Assembly: GCF_910579375.1 (NCBI RefSeq)
Contig: NZ_CAJTUJ010000035.1
Span: 1 to 16,156 of the forward strand
Direction: 5' to 3'
Length of the DNA: 16,156 bases
DNA from: an uncultured Rikenella sp.
Lineage (GTDB): Bacteria; Bacteroidota; Bacteroidia; Bacteroidales; Rikenellaceae
Shown here: one piece after another, positions 6,724 to 13,491 of the stretch
Position numbering within the stretch: the stretch's first letter is position 1
Layout of the letters: each line of letters opens with the position of its first letter
The notes under the pieces: generated by a model
Told to the model about the DNA's origin: nothing
The model's input: the letters and a program-made list of their open reading frames with translations, nothing else
Databases searched by the model: none
Position numbers and translations under genes: made by a program

Positions 6724-7647
6724 TTAGCGTCGGAACGGACGCGGCAGCAGGTGGTACAATTGGCGCCAGCAGTGCAGGCGTTTCGGATGCGGGTAGTCGG
6801 CGAGCCAGAGGCTTTGCACCCGGCGAAAGAGTTCCGGTCGTGCGGTGTCGCCGAATCGTTCGAGGCGTTGCAGCCACCGTCCGATCACGGCGCGACGGAA
6901 CGCGGAGGATACGCCTGTGAGCCGGAACAGCGTTTCGATCACCTCTTTTCCTTCGATGAATTGTAGTCCTTCGGCTTCGGCTCGTGGCGAAACTTTTACG
7001 TGGTGCTGGCGAAACCGATTGAGCGGTTCGGCCAGATAGGCCACCCGTCCGCCGAGGGCGATCCGGCTCCAGAAGAGCCAGTCGCCGCAGTAGCGGTATT
7101 TTGCGTAATCCTCCGTCACGTTCGCCAGCGCGCTTTTGCGGAACACGGCCATGCTGGCATTGTAGATGGCATTGCCGGTGAACATTTTTTCGATGACGAA
7201 GCGGCGTCCCTCTTTTCGAAACGGTTTCCGATTGTGCAGCCGTCCCGGAAGCGGAACGGAATCGGAATCGATGGCGATGCTGTTGGTGTAGGCCAGTGTA
7301 CAGGCCGGGTCGCTTTCCAGTTCGGCGATACATTTTTTGAGGAAAGCGGGTTCGGCGACGTCGTCGCTTTCGGCGATCCAGATGTATTTCCCTTGTGCCA
7401 ATCCGAATCCCAAGGCCCATTGGCGGAAGGTCGAGCCGCTGTTGGTCTCGTTGAAAACGATGTGACTGACCTGAGGATGGTTTTTGTAGGACTCCAGCAC
7501 GGTTCGGCTATCGTCGGTCGAGCAGTCGTCCAGCAGGATCAGTTCGAACTCCCGAAAGGTTTGGCCGAGAATGCTGTCGAGCCGTTCCTGAAGGTAAGGC
7601 GCATGGCAGTAGTTGGGTACGATGACCGATACGAGCGGATGGGGCAT
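6724..7647 (-). CDS. Family 2 glycosyltransferase
   Basis: This 307-aa GT-A fold transferase moves a sugar from a nucleotide-sugar donor to an unknown acceptor, probably in surface glycan assembly. The N-terminus VSVIVPNYCHAPYLQERLDS is the usual GT2 opening. DDCSTDDS (40-47) contacts the nucleotide, and SDD (94-96) is the metal-binding DxD-type motif. GDW at 187-189 fits the acceptor-side ED/GD-W motif. There is no membrane span, so it acts in the cytoplasm or on the inner face of the membrane. The start at 7647 lies 19 nt after the arginine decarboxylase stop, and the stop lies 18 nt before the M16 gene, so the three are likely cotranscribed. No other glycan-assembly gene is nearby, and the sugar and acceptor cannot be predicted. 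Confidence 0.9.
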   Translation of the reverse strand: MPHPLVSVIVPNYCHAPYLQERLDSILGQTFREFELILLDDCSTDDSRTVLESYKNHPQVSHIVFNETNSGSTFRQWALGFGLAQGKYIWIAESDDVAEPAFLKKCIAELESDPACTLAYTNSIAIDSDSVPLPGRLHNRKPFRKEGRRFVIEKMFTGNAIYNASMAVFRKSALANVTEDYAKYRYCGDWLFWSRIALGGRVAYLAEPLNRFRQHHVKVSPRAEAEGLQFIEGKEVIETLFRLTGVSSAFRRAVIGRWLQRLERFGDTARPELFRRVQSLWLADYPHPKRLHCWRQLYHLLPRPFRR

Positions 7648-7666
7648 AGCACGGGTATTTGGCGGA

Positions 7667-9061
7667 TTAATACCCCAAAATGCGCATCATGGAGCGATAG
7701 CTCTGCTCCTTGGCGAAGAGACGCGTATAGTACTCGTTAGTCTCCTTGTCGCGGTCGATAATGATATGTTTCGGTGCCGGAATCAGGCAGTGTTGCACCC
7801 CGCCGTAGCCGCCCAGCGACTCCTGGTAAGCCCCCGTGTGGAAAAATCCGATGTACTGCGTCTCGCCCGGACAGAGCTTGGGCAGGAAGATCGCGTTCTG
7901 GTGCGCCTCGGCGTTGTAATAGTCTTCGCTGTCGCACGTCAGACCGCCGAGGAAAATCCGCTGGTACTCCTTGTCCCAGTTGTTGATCGGCAGCATCATG
8001 TAGCGCTGGTTGATGCCCCAAGTGTCCGGCAGGGTGGTCATGAACGACGAGTCGATCATGTACCACAGCTCGCGGTCGTTCTGCTGCTTCTGGTTAATGA
8101 TCGAGTAGAGCGTCGCGCCGCTTTCGCCCACGGTGAAGGATCCGAATTCGGTGAAGATGTTCGGCTCTTCGATCTCGTTGAGGTTGCAGTAGTTCTTGAT
8201 TTGCGCAACGATCTCCTCCGCCATGTACTCGTAGTCGTAGTCGAAAGCGAGCGAGTTCTTGATCGGAAAGCCCCCGCCGATGTTCAGCGAGTCGAGCTCC
8301 GGGCAGACCTTCTTCAGCTCGCAATAGACCGCCAGACACTTCGAAAGTTCGTTCCAGTAGTAAGCCGTGTCGCGAATCCCGGTGTTGATGAAAAAGTGCA
8401 GCATCTTGAGCCGGAACTTCTTGTTGGGCTTGATCTTTTCGAGATAGTAGTTCTTGATTTCGCGGTACCGGATGCCGAGGCGCGAGGTGTAGAAGTCGAA
8501 CTTCGGCTCCTCTTCCGATGCGATCCGGATGCCGACGTGGCACGGTTTATGAATCGCAGCGTCCAGTAGCTCGTGTTCCTCCTTGTTGTCGATCACCGGA
8601 ATTGTGTTGACGAATCCGGCGTGGATGAGCCCCGCGATGTTTTCGACATACTGCGGCCGCTTGTATCCGTTGCAGACGATAAAGGTGTCCTTATCGAGCA
8701 TCCCGCTGTCGTACAGTGCGTTGATGATGTGGATGTCGTAGGCCGAAGAGGTTTCGAGGTTGATTTTGTTCTTCAGCGCCTCCTCCAGTACGAACGAGAA
8801 GTGCGAACTCTTGGTGCAGTAGCAGTAGTTGTACGACCCCTTGTAGTCCACCTTCGCCATCGCTACGTTGAAGAGTTTCTTGGCCTTCTGGATCTGCGAG
8901 CTGATCTTCGGCAGGTAGCTGATCTTCAGCGGCGTTCCGTACTGTTTGATGATATCCATCAACGGTACGTCGTGGAAGTTGAGGTTGTTGTCTACGACGC
9001 TGAATTCGTCCTGAGGAAACTCGAAGGTTTGCTCGATGAGGTCGATGTACTTGTTTTTCAT
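7667..9061 (-). CDS. speA: Arginine decarboxylase, short Bacteroidota fold-III type
   Basis: This is a PLP enzyme of the alanine-racemase-like fold that most likely converts arginine to agmatine for polyamine synthesis. It has 464 aa, much shorter than the roughly 630-aa SpeA of enterobacteria but like the short form I associate with Flavobacteriia and relatives. Motifs: YCTKSSHF with the PLP lysine at 84; HFFINTG at 223-229; the glycine loop NIGGGFP at 260-266, which holds the PLP phosphate; TEFGSFTVGESG at 304-315, replacing the classic EPGR; and LTCDSEDYY with the second-subunit catalytic Cys376-Asp377, followed by GAYQ. It heads the run with the glycosyltransferase and M16 protease. Agmatinase or agmatine deiminase genes are not in the window, so substrate choice rests on family likeness. 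Other basic amino-acid decarboxylases are the alternatives. Confidence 0.78.
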   Translation of the reverse strand: MKNKYIDLIEQTFEFPQDEFSVVDNNLNFHDVPLMDIIKQYGTPLKISYLPKISSQIQKAKKLFNVAMAKVDYKGSYNYCYCTKSSHFSFVLEEALKNKINLETSSAYDIHIINALYDSGMLDKDTFIVCNGYKRPQYVENIAGLIHAGFVNTIPVIDNKEEHELLDAAIHKPCHVGIRIASEEEPKFDFYTSRLGIRYREIKNYYLEKIKPNKKFRLKMLHFFINTGIRDTAYYWNELSKCLAVYCELKKVCPELDSLNIGGGFPIKNSLAFDYDYEYMAEEIVAQIKNYCNLNEIEEPNIFTEFGSFTVGESGATLYSIINQKQQNDRELWYMIDSSFMTTLPDTWGINQRYMMLPINNWDKEYQRIFLGGLTCDSEDYYNAEAHQNAIFLPKLCPGETQYIGFFHTGAYQESLGGYGGVQHCLIPAPKHIIIDRDKETNEYYTRLFAKEQSYRSMMRILGY

Positions 9062-9163
9062 CTTCGCCGGATGGGGGTCTGAAGTGGATAAGCGACTCGG
9101 TTACCTGGCTTCGATTCGGGCGATCCGGACGGCCCGGATTTTGCTCTCTTTGCGAATCGAGTG

Positions 9164-9171
9164 CAAAGATG
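9164..9171 (-). promoter_or_regulatory. Possible -7 box for the arginine decarboxylase operon
   Basis: On the minus strand this reads CATCTTTG, one mismatch from TAnnTTTG, about 100 nt before the start at 9061. No clear -33 box accompanies it. It is the best candidate in the gap but weak. Confidence 0.3.
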
Positions 9172-9313
9172 CGATAATTTTCGTTACGTCCGACGGTCGA
9201 AGGTCATTAATTTCGAGTTATTTCGGTCGGTTCCGCGCCGTCGTCGGACGTGTGTCGGCAAGGGGGTGCGAGGGGGTAAAAAATGACGTTCCGCCGGGAA
9301 AATAGTGTCGAAA

Positions 9314-9345
9314 ATTGGTCATATGATTTTTTTTTCGTAATATTG
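9314..9345 (+). promoter_or_regulatory. Promoter of the HU-CCDC81-like gene
   Basis: ATTG (9314-9317), 20 bp, then TAATATTG (9338-9345) match the Bacteroidota consensus with one mismatch per box. The spacer contains a 9-T tract. Transcription would start near 9352, only about 17 nt before the ATG at 9369. Confidence 0.55.
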
Positions 9346-9368
9346 GGAGAAATTAGAGAGAGCATTCG

Positions 9369-10631
9369 ATGGACAATAACCTACTCAAGCAACTCATCGC
9401 GCAGCACCGCCGGGTGGTGATTCCCGATTTCGGCGCCTTTCTCAAAAAGGAGGGGCCGAGGGGTGAGCAGCTGGTATTCAGTCCGTTCCTGCGCAAGGAC
9501 GACGGGATGGTGACCGAGGCCCTGATTCGCGAATACGGGGTCGAGTCGGAGGACGCGCGCGGGATGATCGCCGAGTTCGTCGTTTACGTGCGGCAGTCGC
9601 TGTCTTCGTCCGGACGCTACTATATTGAAGGGGTCGGGATGTTGGCCGCGGATGCCAACGGGTCGATCACCCTCAAGGAGGGGGTGATGCCGGAGCGGAG
9701 CAGGGCGGAGGTCGAGAGCGAGCGAATGGCGCGCCAGGCGCCGCAGCAGCCTCAGCCGGCGATGGAGCAGATTGTAGAGGCGGAACCGGTGCCCGTGCAG
9801 CCGGTGATGACCAAACCGCCGGTGATGACCCGGCCGCAGACGATACAGGTACAGCCTCCGATGGGGCAGCCGGGACAGCCGCAGATGCAGCAACAACAGT
9901 CCTCGCTGTTCGGAACCTATCCGGGGATTCAGCAACAACCGATGCGGCAGCAGCAACCGCAGATGCCGCAGATTCCGCCGCAGCAGCCGATGCGGACTCA
10001 GCCGGTGGCGCCGCAGCATCAGGCGGCGATGGGGCAGCAACCTGTGCAACAGCCGATACAACCGGGGCAAAGACCGCAGCATCAGCAGGCGATGGGGCAG
10101 CAACCGATGCAGCAGCCGATCCAGCCGGGACAAAGACCGATACAACCGGGGCAGAGACCCCATCCGTCCATGCAGCCGCAGCAGGGGGTACGGGGAGGGC
10201 AGCAATCGGGACAACCGATGCAGCCGCAGCAGGGACAACAGCAACAGGCGGCGATGGGACAACCGATGCAGCAGCAGGCGGGGATGATTCCTCCGTCGCA
10301 ACGCCAGCCGCAGCAGCCCGGACAACAGGGGCGGCCGGGAGGTGCGGCTCAGGGAGCGGGACGGCCGACGAGACCGGGACAGGGAGCTTCCCGGCCGGGG
10401 CAACCGTATCCGGGAGGGCGGAGACCGCCGGTGCGTCGGCGACCGCAGCAGCGGACTAAGGCGGATGTGTGGCTGATCGTCGCCATCATTGCGGCGTTGG
10501 TCGTGATCGCGATTATGATCTACAGCTTCATCGTCTCGGGCGGGGGGCAGGACATGGATATGGAGATGCTGAACGAAGCGATGGCACCGATGCAGGATGC
10601 TTCGAGCTCGGCGGGGGGAGATGGATTGTAG
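9369..10631 (+). CDS. HU-CCDC81-like membrane protein with Gln/Pro-rich stalk
   Basis: This 420-aa protein has three parts. Residues 1 to about 105 form a HU/IHF-related CCDC81-type domain: LLKQLIAQHRRVVIPDFGAF, then VFSPFLRKDDG and YYIEGVGML. Residues about 110-360 are low-complexity and rich in Gln, Pro, Met, Gly and Arg, including a 21-residue unit that begins AMGQQP and is repeated from about residue 220. Residues about 366-390 (WLIVAIIAALVVIAIMIYSF) form one membrane span, followed by roughly 30 acidic and Gly/Ser residues. Family relatives often end in a peptidoglycan-binding SPOR domain, which is absent here. With no signal peptide, the HU-like domain should be cytoplasmic and the short tail periplasmic. 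A role tying nucleoid or division proteins to the envelope is inference. It is a single-gene unit with its own promoter and terminator. Confidence 0.85.
   Translation: MDNNLLKQLIAQHRRVVIPDFGAFLKKEGPRGEQLVFSPFLRKDDGMVTEALIREYGVESEDARGMIAEFVVYVRQSLSSSGRYYIEGVGMLAADANGSITLKEGVMPERSRAEVESERMARQAPQQPQPAMEQIVEAEPVPVQPVMTKPPVMTRPQTIQVQPPMGQPGQPQMQQQQSSLFGTYPGIQQQPMRQQQPQMPQIPPQQPMRTQPVAPQHQAAMGQQPVQQPIQPGQRPQHQQAMGQQPMQQPIQPGQRPIQPGQRPHPSMQPQQGVRGGQQSGQPMQPQQGQQQQAAMGQPMQQQAGMIPPSQRQPQQPGQQGRPGGAAQGAGRPTRPGQGASRPGQPYPGGRRPPVRRRPQQRTKADVWLIVAIIAALVVIAIMIYSFIVSGGGQDMDMEMLNEAMAPMQDASSSAGGDGL
10026..10151 (+). repeat. 63-bp tandem repeat inside the HU-like gene
   Basis: Two near-identical 63-bp units begin at 10026 and 10089 (GCGATGGGGCAGCAACC in both) and encode the 21-residue Gln/Pro repeat. 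The unit is a whole number of codons, so copy-number changes would alter stalk length and not the frame. A further partial copy of the IQPGQRP part follows. Confidence 0.7.
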
Positions 10632-10635
10632 GATA

Positions 10636-10724
10636 TTCTATATTATAATAGGCATAAGAAAAGCGAATCCGGCGAGAGCATCGAAAGGCTCCATCGCCGG
10701 ATTCGCTTCTTATTATATATAGAA
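10636..10724. terminator. Bidirectional terminator between convergent genes
   Basis: AAGCGAATCCGGCGA (10661-10675) and TCGCCGGATTCGCTT (10694-10708) form a perfect 15-bp stem. The 18-nt loop contains a further GAGC/GCTC stem. AT-rich outer arms (10636-10650 and 10711-10724) are near-complementary and supply T-rich flanks for both directions. It separates the convergent HU-like gene (ends 10631) and the GNAT gene (ends 10729). Confidence 0.88.
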
Positions 10725-10728
10725 CGAG

Positions 10729-11166
10729 TTACAGCGGTCGTTCCAATACGATCATGTCCCGGCACAACGTGCTGTCTTCATCGATCACCGGTGCCGGATA
10801 GCGTTCGGTAAAGAAATTCGAAATCGTATGGGAGTAACGGAATCCGCAGCGTTCGTAGAATCCCCGTCCTCCGTCGCTCGTACCCACCTTCAGGTTCATG
10901 AACCGGCCCCGGTAGTGCGCGCAGAGGTCGTCCAATATGGCTCGTCCCCGACCCGAACCCCGGCGGGAGGCGACTACCGCCAGATTCTTGATTTCGCCGA
11001 CCGTCGTGTCCACCACCGCCTCACCGACCACTCGCCTCGCGTCGTCCCGCCAGACCCACATCTCTCCTTCGGCCAGATAGCGTTCCACCATCTCTTCCGA
11101 CGGATCGGCCTCTAATAAAAGGTCTCGGAACGACCGCTTTTCGGACAGTGCGACGATCTTTTCCAT
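10729..11166 (-). CDS. GNAT family N-acetyltransferase
   Basis: This 145-aa protein has the GNAT acetyl-CoA fold. The strand-loop-helix core IKNLAVVASRRGSGRGRAIL at about residues 59-78 contains the pyrophosphate-binding R/Q-x-x-G-x-G/A motif (RRGSGRGR). The late motif GFYERCGFRYS at about 101-111 is the usual motif B segment, with its catalytic-type tyrosine. The acceptor (small amine, peptide or protein N-terminus) cannot be predicted. The gene starts 15 nt after the stop of the M16 partner gene, so the two are probably one transcript, ended by the shared palindrome at 10661-10708. Confidence 0.88.
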   Translation of the reverse strand: MEKIVALSEKRSFRDLLLEADPSEEMVERYLAEGEMWVWRDDARRVVGEAVVDTTVGEIKNLAVVASRRGSGRGRAILDDLCAHYRGRFMNLKVGTSDGGRGFYERCGFRYSHTISNFFTERYPAPVIDEDSTLCRDMIVLERPL

Positions 11167-11181
11167 CCGTCCCGAAAATTC

Positions 11182-12450
11182 TTATGCCCCGACAATCACC
11201 GTGCTGAACGCAGCCGGATCGAGCCACCGAACGGCCAGTTCCCGAATCCGTTCCGGCGTGATGCGTCGCACCTCGTCGAAAAAGGCCTCCACCGCCCGGT
11301 TCGTCATCCCGCATTGGACGTTCTCGATCGTCACGTCCGCCACCCCGAACGGCCCGTCCAAAATCCGCATCATCTCGCCCACGATGATATTCCGCACCAT
11401 CTCCAGCTCCGCCGTCGGCACAGTCTCTGTCCGCAGCCGCTCCACTTCGCGCAGAATCTCGCCCACCGCCTCGTCCGTCGCCGCCGCCGTGACATCCGTC
11501 GCCACGGCGAAATAGCCCGTGTGCTGGAGGTTCACCATCGCCGAATAGATGCCGTACGTGTACCCCTTCTCCTCGCGCAGATTCTTCACTAACCGTGAGC
11601 CGAAGTAGCCCCCCAGAATCGTGGCGACCACCTGCATCCCGTTGAAATCGGGGTGTTCCTTCGGGAAGAGCGTCCGCCCGAGCCGGATCGACGACTGCAA
11701 CGCCCCTGTTCGCTGCTCGCGGATCAGGCTCGTCGGTTCCGTCGGCGGAACGCCCGGGTCGACGACCGGCCGGCCCGCCTCGAAGCGGCTCAGGAATCGC
11801 TCCATCTCACTCCGTACCTCCGGCGCGATCCGGCCCGAAGCCACCGCAAATAGATTCCCGGCCCGGTAGTGCGTCTCATAGAACTCGCGCAACAGACCCG
11901 CATTCAGCTCGTCGTAAGCCTCGGCCGCCGAGCTGCGGCCATACGGATGCTCGGCTCCGAACAGCGCCCGCGAGAAGAGCTCCCGGGCCTGATACGACGG
12001 CTTTTCGCGCTCGATCGTCAGTTGCTGCTTCCGTTTGGCGGCATAAATCTCCAGTTCGTGTTCCGGAAATTGCGGCTCGAACAGAATCTCGCTCAGCAAC
12101 TCCAGCGTCCGGGGCAGAAAGCGGTTCAGGCAACTCACCGTCACGATCGCATAGTCGCGGTCGATCGAGGTGTCGTAGTAGATGCCGTAGAAGTCGAACC
12201 GTTCGGCGATCTGTGCCGCCGAGTAGTGCGCCGTTCCCTCGCTCATCAGGTTGAGCGCGGCCGACGCCGTGAACGGGGCCGACTGATAGCGGGTGCCGGC
12301 TCCGAAGACGAGGCTCAGCCGGCACAGCTGCTGCGTCCCCGCGTCGATCGTCCAGAACCGGATGCCGTTGGGCAGCTCGGAGTAGATCGTTTCCGGGACG
12401 GTCAGCCGGTCGGGGAGTTGGAAGTCGGGTTGTCGGGTGCGGTCTAACAT
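11182..12450 (-). CDS. M16 family protein, non-catalytic partner subunit
   Basis: This 422-aa protein has the two-lobed M16 fold but no zinc site: where active members carry HxxEH this one reads NLMSEGTAHYSAAQI. Other family features remain, including ELPNGIRF near the N-terminus and EEKGYTYGIYSAMV in the second lobe. In two-component M16 proteases, one subunit supplies zinc and the other supplies the arginine/tyrosine-rich substrate site; this matches the second kind. The natural partner is the active subunit at 5461-6705, on the same strand but about 4.5 kb away with two transcription units between. Transcription probably starts from the -7 box at 12471-12478, with a very short leader. The GNAT gene follows. 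Confidence 0.9.
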   Translation of the reverse strand: MLDRTRQPDFQLPDRLTVPETIYSELPNGIRFWTIDAGTQQLCRLSLVFGAGTRYQSAPFTASAALNLMSEGTAHYSAAQIAERFDFYGIYYDTSIDRDYAIVTVSCLNRFLPRTLELLSEILFEPQFPEHELEIYAAKRKQQLTIEREKPSYQARELFSRALFGAEHPYGRSSAAEAYDELNAGLLREFYETHYRAGNLFAVASGRIAPEVRSEMERFLSRFEAGRPVVDPGVPPTEPTSLIREQRTGALQSSIRLGRTLFPKEHPDFNGMQVVATILGGYFGSRLVKNLREEKGYTYGIYSAMVNLQHTGYFAVATDVTAAATDEAVGEILREVERLRTETVPTAELEMVRNIIVGEMMRILDGPFGVADVTIENVQCGMTNRAVEAFFDEVRRITPERIRELAVRWLDPAAFSTVIVGA

Positions 12451-12470
12451 CGTGTGTCGTTTCAGGCGAG

Positions 12471-12478
12471 CAAAATTA
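12471..12478 (-). promoter_or_regulatory. -7 box for the M16 partner and GNAT genes
   Basis: On the minus strand this reads TAATTTTG, an exact TAnnTTTG match, with expected start near 12464 and a leader of about 14 nt to the ATG at 12450. I could not find a TTTG at the -33 position. Confidence 0.5.
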
Positions 12479-12536
12479 ATGATTTTGCGCGATTCCGTTC
12501 GTGCGGCGGCGCAAAACGACCGTCCGGCCCGTTCCG

Positions 12537-12568
12537 TTGCGGCGAAGCGTGGAAATTCACTACATTTG
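12537..12568 (+). promoter_or_regulatory. Promoter of the yitT-like / pgpH-like operon
   Basis: TACATTTG (12561-12568) is an exact -7 match. TTGC (12537-12540), 20 bp upstream, is a partial -33 box. Transcription would start near 12575, downstream of any ATG before 12604, which fixes the YitT start. GGAGG at 12591-12595 is well placed as its ribosome binding site. Confidence 0.65.
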
Positions 12569-12603
12569 CATCATACACAGCATCCTGTTCGGAGGTTTCG
12601 AGC

Positions 12604-13491
12604 ATGAACACACAGCAACAGATACGTCAGTGGGCCTATGTCGTGGTCGGTTCGATCCTGATCGCCACGGCCTACGTCCTCTTTATCACCCCTTATCGGA
12701 TCGTGCCGGGCGGCGTCTACGGGATGGGGGTCGTCCTCAACTATCTTTTCCCGAAGATTCAGGTCGGTACCTACGGGCTGTCGATGGATATTCCGCTGCT
12801 GCTGATCGGATTCCGGCTCTTCGGGGCCCGGTTCGGGGCGAAGACTGTCGTGGCGGCGCTGCTCACGCCGGTGATTATGGACGGGATGACCTGGATGATC
12901 GGTTCCGATCCGGCCACGATGCTCGGCGGCAAGATCGACTTGGCGGGCGATGTGCTGCTCAGCTGCCTTTTCGGCGGGACGCTGCTGGGGGCCGGCGTGG
13001 GGCTGATCCTCAAGACCCATGCCACGTCGGGCGGAACGGACATCATCGCGATGATCGCTTCCCGCTATCTCCACATGCCGATCAGTCGGGCGGTGCTCTA
13101 CGTCGATTCGCTGGTCGTGCTCTTCGGTTTAGCCGTGTTGGGGGATTGGCGGCTGCCGCTCTACTCGTTGGTTACGATCTTTGTCTCGTCGCGCGTGATC
13201 GACTACATCGTGGACGGCGGATCGGGAGATAAACTGCTCTTCATCCTTTCGGAACGGCATGCCGAGATTCGTGACTTCATCCTCGACGGCTTGGAACGGG
13301 GCGGGACTTATATCAAGGCTAGCGGTATGTACACCGGGGCGGATAAGGAGATGATCTTCGTCGTGGTGTCGCGGCGCGAGGTGTCGCTCATTCGCGACCG
13401 CATCCGGCAGGTCGATCCGGAGGCTTTCATGATTGTGGTCGATGCGCACGAGACGCTCGGCGAGGGATTTAAAACGTTCGAAAAACCATGA
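12604..13491 (+). CDS. YitT family membrane protein (DUF161/DUF2179)
   Basis: This 295-aa inner-membrane protein belongs to the YitT family, whose function is not firmly established. The N-terminal membrane domain has the family motifs ITPYRIVPGGVYGMG and HATSGGTDIIAMI in a set of about five or six spans (residues 1 to about 205). The C-terminal soluble DUF2179 domain (about 215-290) reads SGDKLLFILSERHAEI through RGGTYIKASGMYTG to MIFVVVSRREV. The frame is open from 12454, but the promoter and the GGAGG place the start at 12604, which also gives the normal family length. The stop overlaps the next gene by 4 nt (ATGA), so the two are translationally coupled. Pairing with a cyclic-dinucleotide phosphodiesterase raises the possibility that DUF2179 senses a nucleotide, but this is inference. 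Confidence 0.92.
   Translation: MNTQQQIRQWAYVVVGSILIATAYVLFITPYRIVPGGVYGMGVVLNYLFPKIQVGTYGLSMDIPLLLIGFRLFGARFGAKTVVAALLTPVIMDGMTWMIGSDPATMLGGKIDLAGDVLLSCLFGGTLLGAGVGLILKTHATSGGTDIIAMIASRYLHMPISRAVLYVDSLVVLFGLAVLGDWRLPLYSLVTIFVSSRVIDYIVDGGSGDKLLFILSERHAEIRDFILDGLERGGTYIKASGMYTGADKEMIFVVVSRREVSLIRDRIRQVDPEAFMIVVDAHETLGEGFKTFEKP

Larger units (their letters stand above)
9062..9368. other. Divergent intergenic region, no gene
   Basis: This gap of about 307 nt separates the leftward arginine decarboxylase from the rightward HU-like gene. It contains a good plus-strand promoter (9314-9345) and a weaker minus-strand -7 candidate (9164-9171). I see no tRNA, small gene or riboswitch-like fold. Confidence 0.6.

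Noticed and set aside
12454..12603. 50-codon N-terminal extension of the YitT gene
   Set aside because: The promoter -7 box at 12561-12568 lies inside it, and GGAGG precedes the ATG at 12604.
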